From Marispirochaeta sp964554875 (GTDB lineage Bacteria; Spirochaetota; Spirochaetia; JC444; Marispirochaetaceae): 64,000 nucleotides of DNA. The notes under the pieces are model-generated. The model saw only the letters and a program-made list of their open reading frames with translations, was not told the DNA's origin and did not search any database. A program made the position numbers and the translations under genes. Shown piece after piece: positions 16,477 to 25,930 of the stretch. The number at the start of each line of letters is the position of its first letter. Positions within the stretch are counted from its first letter, which is position 1. Location: positions 59,028 through 123,027 of the forward strand of contig CAZKQJ010000008.1 of assembly GCA_964554875.1 (NCBI GenBank), given 5' to 3'.

Positions 16477-17202
16477 CTATAAGTGCCCTTCACTCAGGAT
16501 CACAATGTCTATCCGCCGGTTGTAAGCCCTGCCTTCAGGTGTATCATTCGTCGCCAGGGGTACGGTATCGGAAAAACCGGCTACCTGAAACTGGTCCTCC
16601 GGAACCCCGTATTGAACCAGATATTTCAGGGTATTTATCGATCGTGCAGATGAGAGTTCCCAGTTCGTCGGCCAGGGACCCGTCGGGTCTGTCGGGGCGG
16701 AATCCGTATGACCTTCTATCCTGAATTTCCGCCCTTCAAGGGAAATAAGCAGTTGAGACACCTTCTGCAGGGTCTCCCTGGTGTTCTCTATATCTATCTC
16801 CGCGCTGGCCGGACGGAAAAACGAATCCGCCGCCAGACTGATTATAAGGCCCCGTTCATCCTCGGTAACCCTGACCTTCTTGGTCTTGATCTCCGGCTGG
16901 AACTGGCTGATCGCCCGCTTGCGGGCTTTGTCCAGGGCCCGTCCCTTGTCAACGGAAGGCAGGGTCATGATGTTGTTTCCCAGTTCCGCCAGTTCCCCCG
17001 CCTGAAGAGTGTTGCCCCCTTCCAGTACTCCAAGACCGGAGAAAGCAGCCAGAATCAGCTTGAGCTGCGAACCGTCCACTTCAGCGGTGGTATACATCAT
17101 TACAAAAAATGTCAGAAGAAGTGTCACCATATCGCCGTAGGTGAGCATCCAGTCGGCGGCGCCTTCGGGGGGACATTTCTTGCATTTTCTAGGCCTTGGC
17201 AT
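16477..17202 (-). CDS. motB: Flagellar stator protein MotB
   Basis: This 241-residue protein has an N-terminal membrane helix with the proton-binding Asp24 (DWMLTYGDMVTLLLTFFVMMY spans about residues 18-38). The C-terminal OmpA-like peptidoglycan-binding domain is at about 125-238 (KFRIEGHTDSAPTDP, NWELSSARSINTLKYL, RAYNRRIDIVI). MotB anchors the stator to the wall and conducts ions with MotA. It follows motA with a 14-nt gap. The ion (proton or sodium) cannot be settled from this sequence. Confidence 0.96.
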   Translation of the reverse strand: MPRPRKCKKCPPEGAADWMLTYGDMVTLLLTFFVMMYTTAEVDGSQLKLILAAFSGLGVLEGGNTLQAGELAELGNNIMTLPSVDKGRALDKARKRAISQFQPEIKTKKVRVTEDERGLIISLAADSFFRPASAEIDIENTRETLQKVSQLLISLEGRKFRIEGHTDSAPTDPTGPWPTNWELSSARSINTLKYLVQYGVPEDQFQVAGFSDTVPLATNDTPEGRAYNRRIDIVILSEGHL

Positions 17203-17216
17203 AACTGCTACAAATC

Positions 17217-17999
17217 CTATTCAGCGGCGGATTCCGCCATAATCGCCTCTCTTTTAAGGGGAGGCAGAAAACTCAGTAATTTTACCTCGAGAATTCGAGG
17301 GTTGTCTCCGGACTGTATGGAGAGAATCCCTTCGATCATTATCTCCTTGACCAGGGTCTCTCCCTTGTCACGATCCTCCAGCTTCGCCTTGATGGGAATC
17401 AACACCAGGTTGGCGAATATGGCACCGTACATGGTGGTAATAAGTGCCAGGGCCATACCGGAGCCGATGGAATCTGCATCGTTGAGATTCGCCAGCATGG
17501 CTATCAGTCCGGCAAGGGTACCTATCATACCGAAGGCCGGTGCGACCTTTCCCCAGAAATCGAAGAGTTGAATTCCGTCCTGGTGCCGTTCCTGGATCTG
17601 GTTCAGCTCATTGTAGAGAAGGTTCTTGATTATTTCCGGGTCGGTACCGTCGACCACCAGCTGAATACCTTTTTTCATGAACTCCTGCTCAACCTCTTCC
17701 AGGTCGTCTTCCAGGGCAAGGAGTCCTTCCCGGCGGGCCTTCTCGGAAAAGTTCACCAGGGTTGAAATAATTGCCTCTTCGCCCCAGTTTGGAACGTTGA
17801 GAGCGTGATTCATATAGCGCATCAAGCCCAGTACACGCTGCAGGGGACTGGACACCATCAGGGCCGCAAAGGAGCCGCCGATAACCATAAAGATCGATGG
17901 AATGTCAACATAGGAAGTCAGGTTTCCACCGGAAGTAAAGATCGACATCAGGATCATCATGAATCCGAGTATCAATCCAATAATCGTTCCTAAATCCAT
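17217..17999 (-). CDS. motA: Flagellar stator protein MotA
   Basis: This 260-residue protein has four membrane helices in the MotA pattern (MDLGTIIGLILGFMMILMSI at the start; WGKVAPAFGMIGTLAGLIAML and MYGAIFANLVLIPIKAKLED in the second half). MotA surrounds the MotB dimer and pushes on FliG. The cytoplasmic loop (about residues 70-150) carries the usual charged residues. It sits 7 nt after flbD and before motB. Confidence 0.96.
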   Translation of the reverse strand: MDLGTIIGLILGFMMILMSIFTSGGNLTSYVDIPSIFMVIGGSFAALMVSSPLQRVLGLMRYMNHALNVPNWGEEAIISTLVNFSEKARREGLLALEDDLEEVEQEFMKKGIQLVVDGTDPEIIKNLLYNELNQIQERHQDGIQLFDFWGKVAPAFGMIGTLAGLIAMLANLNDADSIGSGMALALITTMYGAIFANLVLIPIKAKLEDRDKGETLVKEIMIEGILSIQSGDNPRILEVKLLSFLPPLKREAIMAESAAE

Positions 18000-18006
18000 T
18001 CTTCGG

Positions 18007-18204
18007 TTACTCCTCGTTCTTGAAGGCCCCTATCCGGCGGCGATACTCGACAATAGAATTCAGAACCGTCCGGCGGTCCTCCCGGACCACCAGACGTTTA
18101 CCCGACAGCATAATCAGGGTTGTATCCGGATTGGCTTCCATGTATTCGATCTGGTGGGGATTAACCCAGTAGACCGTTCCATCCAATCGTGTTACTTCAA
18201 TCAT
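18007..18204 (-). CDS. flbD: Flagellar small protein FlbD
   Basis: This 65-residue protein has the compact FlbD/SwrD fold pattern: MIEVTRLDGTVYWVNPHQIE, then GKRLVVREDRRTVLNSIVEYRRRIG. FlbD/SwrD proteins are encoded next to motA in spirochaetes and Firmicutes and are needed for full stator torque in Bacillus. It lies between flgE and motA, its standard location. Confidence 0.92.
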   Translation of the reverse strand: MIEVTRLDGTVYWVNPHQIEYMEANPDTTLIMLSGKRLVVREDRRTVLNSIVEYRRRIGAFKNEE

Positions 18205-18224
18205 CTGCGGCTTATTCTAACCCC

Positions 18225-19619
18225 TTAACGCTTTAAGGTCAAAAGCTCCTGCAGCATCTGGTCCGATGTCTGTATCGTTTTACTGTTTGACTGGAAGCCC
18301 CGCTGCGTAACGATCATGTCGGTAAACTGTTCCGCCAGGTCTACATTACTCATCTCAAGGGCTCCGGCAATAAACTTGCCTTTTCCCGCAATCCCGCTCT
18401 CGGAGATATTGGGGTCTCCAGAGTTATTTGTCACCATGTAGGTGCTTTCGCCGGCCTTCTCGAGACCCCCCGGGTTGATAAAACTCGCCAAAGCGACCTG
18501 CCCAATGCTGCGGTTGGTACCGTTGGAGTATACCCCGGTAATCATTCCGGACTGGTCAATCTTGAAACTCTCCAGATAACCCATAGGGTAACCGTCCTGA
18601 CTGAAAGCCTTGGTCGAGCTCTTTTCTGCAAACTGGGTCATGGAGTTCACAACACTGCCTACCTCTCCCAGATTAAGATTGAAGGTCTGACGCAGCACGG
18701 CACCTTCTTCATCGAGATTGGCGTCAGGCACGTCAAAAGAAATCTGCGTCTGGAGCGCCCCTTCCGTCAGTATATCACCCTGGGCATCGGTTACCGATTC
18801 AAGGGTCCCGAGATTGTTGAAATTCACCGTAAAGGTCGCGGTCTCGTTGTTGAGCTCTCCAACCTCCGCAAGGGTATTGGCAGTATCTGCACCGTCCGCG
18901 TCGGGATTCATGATGACCACCGCATCCCAGCTGTTGGGGGCACCCACGGTCTTGGTAAAGTTTATCCGCATGGTGTGGGTGTTACCGAAATCGTCATATA
19001 CCGTCTTATCGATGGTCCAGGTGTTCTGAAGGGTCTCTGCGGGACCTGCATCGGGGGGAATTTCTCCAAGTCGTTTATCCAGGTTACAGGCAAGGTTTAC
19101 CTCGGTGGTAGCGGAAGCAGGGTCCTTTCCGCCCACAGGAATTGTCAGGTCACCGACATCGGATGCGGTATTGATAACGGTCCGTCCTTCAACCTCCTGG
19201 GCCATCCAGCCCTGGACCTTAAGGCCATTGGCCGGATTCACCAGGGTCCCGTCTTCATCGAGGCCGAAAGCACCTGCCCTGGTGTAGAGTTCTTTATCAC
19301 CCTCTTTGAGAATAAAAAATCCGTTTCCCTGTACCGCAAGGTCAGTCATGACACCGGTGGTCTGCAGCGAACCCTGGGTATGGATTGTATCTATTGCAGC
19401 AATGGTCATTCCCAGGCCAACCTGCTTCGGGTTTACTCCCCCCAGATCCTCGGTAGGACGGGCGGCCCCGGACATTGTCTGGGACAGCATATCCTGAAAG
19501 TTCACCCTACCCTTTTTAAAACCGATTGTGTTGACGTTGGAGATGTTGTTACCTATAACATCCATCCGCGTCTGGTGATTCTGCAGACCGGAAACACCGG
19601 CATAAAGGGACCGCATCAT
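18225..19619 (-). CDS. flgE: Flagellar hook protein FlgE
   Basis: This 464-residue hook protein has the N-terminal rod/hook motif (MMRSLYAGVSGLQNHQTRMD; IGNNISNVNTIGFKK) and the matching C-terminal helix (ALEMSNVDLAEQFTDMIVTQ). In spirochaetes hook subunits are covalently joined by a lysinoalanine bond, described in Treponema denticola between Lys165 and Cys178. Counting from this start the same residues are present here: Lys165 in PVGGKDP, and Cys178 followed by Asn179 in NLACNLDK. The gene overlaps flgD by 4 nt. Confidence 0.96.
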   Translation of the reverse strand: MMRSLYAGVSGLQNHQTRMDVIGNNISNVNTIGFKKGRVNFQDMLSQTMSGAARPTEDLGGVNPKQVGLGMTIAAIDTIHTQGSLQTTGVMTDLAVQGNGFFILKEGDKELYTRAGAFGLDEDGTLVNPANGLKVQGWMAQEVEGRTVINTASDVGDLTIPVGGKDPASATTEVNLACNLDKRLGEIPPDAGPAETLQNTWTIDKTVYDDFGNTHTMRINFTKTVGAPNSWDAVVIMNPDADGADTANTLAEVGELNNETATFTVNFNNLGTLESVTDAQGDILTEGALQTQISFDVPDANLDEEGAVLRQTFNLNLGEVGSVVNSMTQFAEKSSTKAFSQDGYPMGYLESFKIDQSGMITGVYSNGTNRSIGQVALASFINPGGLEKAGESTYMVTNNSGDPNISESGIAGKGKFIAGALEMSNVDLAEQFTDMIVTQRGFQSNSKTIQTSDQMLQELLTLKR

Positions 19620-20068
19620 ATGTTCATATCCTCCTGGCGCATTACCTTCTCAATCTCATTCACATCGTAATAGGTTCCGTTTACGAGTACCTGGGGAAAA
19701 TCCCGTCCTGATACAGCTTCTACGGTACCGTGAATAATCTGTTCTCCCCGGACAATCTCCACCTGATGACCCAGGGTATTCATTGCCCTGGCGGAAGCCA
19801 TTACCCCGGAGAGCTGAGTAAAGGAACTTGCCATATTCGTCATCTGTTCAAGGGTTGAGAACTGGGCCATCTGGGCAATGAACTCCTTGTCCTTCATGGG
19901 CTCTGTGGGGTCCTGGTGTGTCAGCTGGGTCAAAAGAATTTTAAGAAAATCATCCTTATCGAGTTCCTGCTTGGACTGCCCGCCGGGAGCGATCGTCTTG
20001 TTCAGCAGATCGACCTGCATCTGTGTTCTGGCCTTGTCGGCGCTGTTCATGCTTGTGGAAATATCCAT
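19616..20068 (-). CDS. flgD: Flagellar hook cap / scaffolding protein FlgD
   Basis: This 150-residue protein has the FlgD N-terminal signature (LDKDDFLKILLTQLTHQDPTEPMKDKEFIAQMAQFSTLEQ, spanning about residues 37-76) and a short C-terminal domain (VEIVRGEQIIHGTVEAV). FlgD caps the growing hook. It is shorter than the enterobacterial protein, as is usual in spirochaetes, and lacks most of the Tudor/FnIII region. It lies between fliK and flgE. Confidence 0.93.
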   Translation of the reverse strand: MDISTSMNSADKARTQMQVDLLNKTIAPGGQSKQELDKDDFLKILLTQLTHQDPTEPMKDKEFIAQMAQFSTLEQMTNMASSFTQLSGVMASARAMNTLGHQVEIVRGEQIIHGTVEAVSGRDFPQVLVNGTYYDVNEIEKVMRQEDMNI

Positions 20069-20080
20069 CCTGCTCGTCTC

Positions 20081-21487
20081 CTACACATACACATTGACCC
20101 GACTCTCGCCGAAGATAGTCTCTTCGACCCTGGGTATCTGGTCATCAAAAATCCTTGTCATTTTTTCCACGGGAAGGCCTTCGATATTTTTCTCTCTGCG
20201 CCTTCCGGAAAAACCTCCCCTTTCTCCAACGGAAACGTCGAGTCCGGCGGTCTGAAAGCCGTTTTCCCGGAATGCCCGGTTCAGAGCCTCCATATTCTCC
20301 TGGAAAACCTCTCGCACACTATTATTTTCGACAATTATCCGGCCGGCTATATGCCTATTATCCGAGAGATTCAAACGTATCCGCACTTCCCCCAGCTTTT
20401 CCGGCTTCAGGATCAGACGAATCTCCCCCTGGTCCCTGTCTTTGAGTACAAACTGTGCCTTTTTGATGATTTCACCGTTGCCTTCTTCCTTGAGGGCACG
20501 TGAAAGGTCCACAGCAGCCTGAGCGGGTCCGGCTTCGCTGCGGGAAATATTTCCGTCAGTCTTTCCCTGGGCAGCTTCGATGACGACGAAGTCCTGACGG
20601 TTCTGGCCTTCAGTCTTCAAGGATTCCTGGATGTTCACTCCGTCAAATTTTTGCGAGGCTTGCGAAACGGTCTGTTCGTTTTTTGTTTCCTTCCGGCTGC
20701 GAAGATCTATTATCTCGGCTCTTGCCGTCTGCCTTTCGGTCTCCCCGCCGGTGTGCCGTCTGCCGACAGCATAAGAATCGCTGGAAGCATCATCAGTGTT
20801 CCTGGATCTTTCTGCCGGCTGGTTTCCTTCGCTCTTCCCTTTTTCTGTATTCCCGGGGGCCACCAGGCCTTCGCCCGATAGATTCGCGATTTTTACCGCC
20901 GGGTTTTCTTTTGTGGTTTCTTCGGAATTTGCAGCTTCGTCGCTTTTTTTGGAGATGTCCGCTTTTTCCGAATTTTTCCCGGTTTCAGTTCCTGAACCAG
21001 CCTGAAGCTTTGTATCTGACTCGTCATCCATGTTAAGTTTCCGGGCCGCCGTACGATTGTTTCCGGCGGATTCCACCTTCAGTCCGGTCTTCTGAGAATC
21101 CCTTTTATGCTCGTTTTCTTCTGTCCGGACAGGTACAGCACTGTTCTGTGCCTCGCGTTTTTTACTATCAACAGTTTTGTCCGGCCCTTCACCGGAATCT
21201 TTGTTCACCTTTTCTGCGTCATCGGGGGAGTCGGTTTTCCTGTTTTCAGTACTTGCGGCGGTGTCGTCTGCGCTTTCCGTTTTTTTTGTATCCTCCGCGT
21301 TTTTCAGGACCTTCGAATCGGAGTCGTTCTCCGTTCTGTCGGTTTCATGCTGCGCGGATGTCCCGCCCCTGTCCTTTTCGGCCCGGGCAAGGTATTCGCC
21401 GAAAGGAGGCCCCTCAAGCTCCGTTCCCTGGGAAGCGAAATCCGCAGGTCGGTGATCGTAGGATATAAAATCCAGCGGGGATATCAT
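20081..21487 (-). CDS. fliK: Flagellar hook-length control protein FliK
   Basis: This 468-residue protein has about 290 N-terminal residues of low complexity, rich in Lys, Glu, Ser, Asp and Thr, which act as the secreted ruler. A conserved C-terminal Flg_hook domain follows (about residues 325-420, GEIRLILKPEKLGEVRIRL, then NRAFRENGFQTAGLDVSVG). FliK measures the hook and switches FlhB specificity. It is the homologue of spirochaete Tap1/FlhK proteins. Ruler length and sequence are expected to be poorly conserved. Confidence 0.88.
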   Translation of the reverse strand: MISPLDFISYDHRPADFASQGTELEGPPFGEYLARAEKDRGGTSAQHETDRTENDSDSKVLKNAEDTKKTESADDTAASTENRKTDSPDDAEKVNKDSGEGPDKTVDSKKREAQNSAVPVRTEENEHKRDSQKTGLKVESAGNNRTAARKLNMDDESDTKLQAGSGTETGKNSEKADISKKSDEAANSEETTKENPAVKIANLSGEGLVAPGNTEKGKSEGNQPAERSRNTDDASSDSYAVGRRHTGGETERQTARAEIIDLRSRKETKNEQTVSQASQKFDGVNIQESLKTEGQNRQDFVVIEAAQGKTDGNISRSEAGPAQAAVDLSRALKEEGNGEIIKKAQFVLKDRDQGEIRLILKPEKLGEVRIRLNLSDNRHIAGRIIVENNSVREVFQENMEALNRAFRENGFQTAGLDVSVGERGGFSGRRREKNIEGLPVEKMTRIFDDQIPRVEETIFGESRVNVYV

Positions 21488-21496
21488 CTTTTTGTA

Positions 21497-22120
21497 TCAT
21501 CCTCCTTGAACCTCCGGTTTCTTGAGCATTTTACGGTTTATTACCGCAGCCCTGTCCGCAGGCATCAGAGACAACCAGTACGAAACAACCGAAACATTCC
21601 CGCCTTCCCGGGCCATCCGTTCGGTCATACGCAGGATGTCGATCACATCCTGGTCGTCCATTTCAACGAGCCGTTCAACAGCCGCTTCCGGGGGCATCCC
21701 GGCAAAGTATTCCGCAGCTTGACGAAGGTTCGCATTCTTATTTTCGTACTGTTTTACAATTTCATTGAATGATTTTTCCCGATCTTCCAGAGCCTTCTCC
21801 CGCTCTCTAAGGGCTTCAAGCTTCTGAACAAGCTCCTCTTCCCTGACATTCAACAGCTCCTCCTGCTCCAAAAGTACGGCATCTCTTCGGTCCAGTTCTT
21901 CCCACAGCTTCTCCAGACGTGCCTTATCCAGCAGAAGGGCAGAGCCGTCATCCGGGACCTGTTCCGGGGTTTCCATTCCCAGCAGCCTGAAAACCGGGTT
22001 CAATCGCTCCCGGACATCTACCAGGCCCAGATGATCGAACCAGAGTAATCCGCCGAGGAACAAAATACCTATCAACAGGACAAGGACGATAATCCGGTAT
22101 CCTGCGTTTACCTTTGCCAT
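21497..22120 (-). CDS. flbB: Periplasmic flagellar collar protein FlbB
   Basis: This 207-residue protein has one N-terminal membrane helix (about residues 9-28), a long charged coiled coil (about 60-120) and a C-terminal MgtE-N-like helical domain (AAEYFAGMPPEAAVERLVEM-DDQDVIDILRMTERMA). In Borrelia FlbB is the base of the spirochaete-specific collar of the periplasmic motor and recruits other collar proteins and stators. Its presence supports periplasmic flagella. It overlaps fliJ by 1 nt. Confidence 0.85.
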   Translation of the reverse strand: MAKVNAGYRIIVLVLLIGILFLGGLLWFDHLGLVDVRERLNPVFRLLGMETPEQVPDDGSALLLDKARLEKLWEELDRRDAVLLEQEELLNVREEELVQKLEALREREKALEDREKSFNEIVKQYENKNANLRQAAEYFAGMPPEAAVERLVEMDDQDVIDILRMTERMAREGGNVSVVSYWLSLMPADRAAVINRKMLKKPEVQGG

Positions 22121-22572
22121 TACTCTTTTCCTCCCGCTTCAATCCGACGTGCGGCGGCGCTGCTGTTAAGATCGTCCTGCTTCATGATCTCGTTTTTTCG
22201 TTGTTCCCGGTAAAATTCCGCCGCTTTTTTTTCTTTCAGCTTCTCGAATACCTTTCGATCCCGGGACGCTTCAACATACCCGGCCTGTATTTTTTCCCGT
22301 TCTTTTCCAAGCCTTCCGAGGTCCTTATGCAGTTCCCTGCTGCTATGCTCCATTCTCCTGATGTAGTTCTCTGCAGCAAGCCTGGTAATAAAATCATTTC
22401 CTGCTGCAGCGCCGGAGATAAAAGCCCGCCGCCTGTTCTGCCCGCACTCCGCGATCCTCTGACGGATTTTTTCCATGCGTCCGGTAATCTCACCGAGCTT
22501 CTGTTCCCATTCCCGTTCCCGGTACTCTTTGAGTTCGAGAAGTTTCTGCAGCTTGAAATGAAAGCGTCGCAT
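22120..22572 (-). CDS. fliJ: Flagellar export ATPase stalk protein FliJ
   Basis: This 150-residue, almost wholly alpha-helical coiled-coil protein starts with MRRFHFKLQKLLELKEYREREWEQKLGEI, typical of FliJ (F..L..LL..KE). FliJ inserts into the FliI hexamer and links it to FlhA. It lies 3 nt after fliI and directly before flbB. Confidence 0.9.
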   Translation of the reverse strand: MRRFHFKLQKLLELKEYREREWEQKLGEITGRMEKIRQRIAECGQNRRRAFISGAAAGNDFITRLAAENYIRRMEHSSRELHKDLGRLGKEREKIQAGYVEASRDRKVFEKLKEKKAAEFYREQRKNEIMKQDDLNSSAAARRIEAGGKE

Positions 22573-22575
22573 TGC

Positions 22576-23883
22576 CTAATTCGTCTCCGCCAGTCTTCGC
22601 AGAGTTTCCAGGGTATCTTCGATTTTCGATCGCTCATCAATGCCCTGAACCAGGAAATCCCGGATTGCAGGCATCTTGGCGATTGCTTCGTCAACGAGAG
22701 AATTGGCTCCCTTGACGTATGCTCCCACATTGATAAGGTCCTCGGACTCGTAGTAGGCGGAAAGCAGCTGCCGAAGTCTACCCGCTGCCTTCAGGTCCTC
22801 ATCCTTCGCAACCTTGTTACCCAGGCGCGAAAGAGAATCAAGGACATCCACCGCCGGATAGTGATACCTCTGGGCAAGTTGCCGGTTTAAAATAACGTGT
22901 CCGTCAAGGATTCCCCTCACTGTATCTGCGACAGGGTCATCCATATCATCGGCATCAACGAGAATGGAGTAAAACCCGGTAATTGTACCCTTGTCGGAGG
23001 TACCGCAGCGTTCAAGGAGTTTCGGCAGCAGGGAAAAAACCGAGGGGGTGTATCCCCTGGTGGCGGGCGGTTCGCCCACGGCAAGGCCTATTTCACGCTG
23101 TGCCCGGGCGAATCGGGTTACCGAATCAAAGAGGAGCATGACATCCTTTCCCTGGTCCCGGAAGTATTCGGCGATAGCCGTTGCAACATAGGCGCCCCTG
23201 AGTCGTGCGAGAGGAGGAGTATCGGAGGAGGATACCACCAGCACCGAACGCTTGAGTCCCTCAGGGCCAAGATCGTTGTCGATAAACTCCTTGACCTCCC
23301 TGCCGCGTTCTCCGATCAGGGCGATTACATTGACATCGGCTGAGGTGTTCCGGGCAATCATTCCGAGAATGGTGGACTTGCCGACACCCGAACCGGAGAA
23401 AATACCCAGCCGCTGACCTTTCCCCACAGGGGTAAAGGCATCAATGGAACGGACTCCGGTTACAATACGCTCCTGAATGGCGGTTCGGCGCAGAACATCC
23501 GGAGGCTCGGCTACAACAGGGTAGGTTTCCACGGAACCGAGGGTTGGTCCGTTGTCCATGGGATGACCGAGACTGTCCAGTACACGGCCCAGCAGCCTGG
23601 GAGAGACGGGGATGGAGAGAGATTCTCCCATGGCGGTGACCCGGCAACCGGCTTCGATGCCCTCCATACCCAGAAAGGGCATAAGCTGAACCGCCTCCTC
23701 GGAAAAACCGACAATCTCCGCCGGCACGGTACCCCTTCCCTTGGGTACATTGATATGGCATAATTCGCCAACCATTCCATGAGGGCCGAGACTCTCAATC
23801 ATGAGTCCCTTGACCCGCTGAATGCGCCCCGTATATTTTATTGGATCAAAGTCGCTGAGAACTGTATTATACTTTTCGAACAT
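22576..23883 (-). CDS. fliI: Flagellar type III export ATPase FliI
   Basis: This 435-residue ATPase has Walker A GIFSGSGVGKSTILGMIARN (about residues 160-179), Walker B DVMLLFDSVTRFARAQREI and the export-ATPase signature EPPATRGYTPSVFSLLPKLLER. The C-terminal helical domain ends LETLRRLAETN. FliI hydrolyses ATP to unfold and release export substrates. It forms the usual fliH-fliI-fliJ set. Confidence 0.97.
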   Translation of the reverse strand: MFEKYNTVLSDFDPIKYTGRIQRVKGLMIESLGPHGMVGELCHINVPKGRGTVPAEIVGFSEEAVQLMPFLGMEGIEAGCRVTAMGESLSIPVSPRLLGRVLDSLGHPMDNGPTLGSVETYPVVAEPPDVLRRTAIQERIVTGVRSIDAFTPVGKGQRLGIFSGSGVGKSTILGMIARNTSADVNVIALIGERGREVKEFIDNDLGPEGLKRSVLVVSSSDTPPLARLRGAYVATAIAEYFRDQGKDVMLLFDSVTRFARAQREIGLAVGEPPATRGYTPSVFSLLPKLLERCGTSDKGTITGFYSILVDADDMDDPVADTVRGILDGHVILNRQLAQRYHYPAVDVLDSLSRLGNKVAKDEDLKAAGRLRQLLSAYYESEDLINVGAYVKGANSLVDEAIAKMPAIRDFLVQGIDERSKIEDTLETLRRLAETN

Positions 23884-23915
23884 CCTTCCCTCCCTTAAAG
23901 GATGAAACTGGAACC

Positions 23916-24827
23916 TCAGGCCTCCCCTTTCTCCCTGATGGGGGCCATTTCCAGGATCTTCTCCTCAATCTCATTGAACTGAGATTTTATTCTGGCGTCG
24001 ATCTCCCCGAAATCCGTCTCGATGATGCAGCCTCCCCGGTCAATCCGGGAGTCCTCCATTACCGTTATGGACCTGACGTTCTCAACCATGCGCATGAAAT
24101 CCTTGACATGGTCGGTGGTGAGATCAACATCTTCAAGGTTAACCCGCAGTATGACGTCACCCCGGCTCTTGAGCTTTCTCAAGGCCTGAATAACATTATT
24201 GATAACCACGTTCTTCTGGTTTTCCGAAATAACCTTGATTACCTTCTTTGCGATCAGAAGAACAAGGTTGATTACCTGGGTTTCTGATTCTTCGATTATC
24301 TCCCTGCGCTTTTCGATGGCGGAGCTGATGACAGCATGGAGGTGCTTGATCAGCCGCTCGACTTCTCCCCGTCCTTCCTGATATCCCTCTTCCCTGCCGG
24401 ATTCAAATCCTTCGGCGTAGGCATCCCGGCGGATCTGTTCAAGCTGCTCGTTTGCCTCCTTAAGAATCGCATCCCGCTTTTCTTCGGCTTCCGCCTCAAT
24501 CCTGGCGGCATGATCCTCTGACTCCTGCTTAAGCTTTTCCCCTTCGTCGGTCTTCGCCTTGAGTACCTGAAAAGCCCGTTCCTCCGCCTCTTGTACGATG
24601 TTCTCCGCCTCTTCCCGGGCAGAGGCGATCATCCCGGCTTTTTCCTCTTCCCATTGAGCCCTGAAGGCCTCAGCCTCTCGTCTCAGGTCGTCGGCGGTGG
24701 GTCCGGTGTATTCCTCGGCAGGAGTCGGAACCTCCACGGGTTTCTGTTCCTTGAAGGGGGTATCAAGGACGATTCTGCCGGAACTTAACTGTGTTACCTC
24801 CGTGGGCCGGAAAACATTCTTTGCCAT
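23916..24827 (-). CDS. fliH: Flagellar export ATPase regulator FliH
   Basis: This 303-residue protein has a long central Glu/Ala-rich coiled coil (about residues 40-150) including a glycine-repeat segment (GFESGREEGYQEGRGE, the GxxxG motif of FliH). The C-terminal domain (NPVI-type, about 180-300) contains VILRVNLEDVDLTTDHVKDF and DRGGCIIETDFGEIDARIKS. FliH dimers hold FliI and tether it to the C ring. It is somewhat longer than enterobacterial FliH. Confidence 0.92.
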   Translation of the reverse strand: MAKNVFRPTEVTQLSSGRIVLDTPFKEQKPVEVPTPAEEYTGPTADDLRREAEAFRAQWEEEKAGMIASAREEAENIVQEAEERAFQVLKAKTDEGEKLKQESEDHAARIEAEAEEKRDAILKEANEQLEQIRRDAYAEGFESGREEGYQEGRGEVERLIKHLHAVISSAIEKRREIIEESETQVINLVLLIAKKVIKVISENQKNVVINNVIQALRKLKSRGDVILRVNLEDVDLTTDHVKDFMRMVENVRSITVMEDSRIDRGGCIIETDFGEIDARIKSQFNEIEEKILEMAPIREKGEA

Positions 24828-24839
24828 TCCCTACCTTCC

Positions 24840-25907
24840 CTATACGACCATCTCATCTTCGCCGGAGCGGGCGACCACTATTTCACCCTGGTCCTCAAGC
24901 TTACGGATAATGGAAACGATCTTCTGCTGAGTCTCCTCAACATCCTTGAGCCGTACTGGACCCATATATTCCATTTCCTCCTTGAGCATACCAGCGGCAC
25001 GCTTGGACATATTCCGGAAAATCTTGTCCTGGACCTCCGCCTCCACGCCTCGCAGAGCTTTGGCCAGTTCGCCGGTATCCACCTCCCGCAGAACCTTCTG
25101 AATGGCCCGGTCGTCGAGGAGCACGATATCTTCGAATACGAACATACGCTTCTTGATCTCCTCTGCCAGTTCGGGATCCTCTTCTTCAAGGCTCTCGATA
25201 ATGGTTTTTTCCGTTGAACGATCCACCATATTGAGGATTTCCACGATATTCTCGACACCGCCGGCGGCGGTATAATCTTCGGAGCTGAGGGTGGAAAGCT
25301 TCTTCTCAAGGACCCGTTCAACCTCCCTCAGAATATTGGGGTCCGTACGGTCCATGGTCGCTATTCGTTTGGAAACATCTGACTGTATCTCGTGGGGCAG
25401 GCTGGCGAGAATTATCGAAGCCTTCTGGGGCTCCAGATAGGCCAGAATAAGCGCAATGGTCTGAGGATGCTCCTGCTGTATGAAGTTCAAGAGGTGTGCA
25501 GGATCAGTACGCCGGATAAAGTCGAAAGGACGCACCTGCAGCGAACTGGTCAGACGGTTTATAATGTCAACGGCTTTCTGAGCACCCAGGGATTTTTCCA
25601 GCAGCTCCCTGGCGTAATCGATTCCTCCGGAGGTAATAAAGTCCTGAGCCATCATGAGCTCCTTGAACTCCATCAGTACAGTGTCCCTGTCCTCGGAATC
25701 GATGTTATCCAGACGCGCGATCTCGAAGGTCAAGGCCTCAATTTCATCTTCCCTTAGATGCTTGAATATCTCCGAAGAAATTTCCGACCCCAGGGTAACC
25801 AGAAAGATGGCAGCCTTCTGCCGCCCTGTGAGATCCTTCTTCATTCCCTTCTTGGGAGCCCCTCCGGCGGCGGCCCCCTGGGTCTGTGCTTTAGCTTGTT
25901 TGGCCAT
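24840..25907 (-). CDS. fliG: Flagellar motor switch protein FliG
   Basis: This 355-residue protein has three FliG domains. The N-terminal domain binds FliF (TGRQKAAIFLVTLGSEISSEI). The middle domain carries the EHPQTIALILAYL motif. The C-terminal domain carries torque-generating charged residues (DIVLLDDRAIQKVLREVD, LKDVEETQQKIVSIIRKLED). It corresponds by context to FliG2, the spirochaete copy encoded between fliF and fliH. Any second, divergent FliG1 would be elsewhere. Confidence 0.96.
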   Translation of the reverse strand: MAKQAKAQTQGAAAGGAPKKGMKKDLTGRQKAAIFLVTLGSEISSEIFKHLREDEIEALTFEIARLDNIDSEDRDTVLMEFKELMMAQDFITSGGIDYARELLEKSLGAQKAVDIINRLTSSLQVRPFDFIRRTDPAHLLNFIQQEHPQTIALILAYLEPQKASIILASLPHEIQSDVSKRIATMDRTDPNILREVERVLEKKLSTLSSEDYTAAGGVENIVEILNMVDRSTEKTIIESLEEEDPELAEEIKKRMFVFEDIVLLDDRAIQKVLREVDTGELAKALRGVEAEVQDKIFRNMSKRAAGMLKEEMEYMGPVRLKDVEETQQKIVSIIRKLEDQGEIVVARSGEDEMVV

Positions 25908-25930
25908 ATCGAGTCTCCTTCGTCACGATG

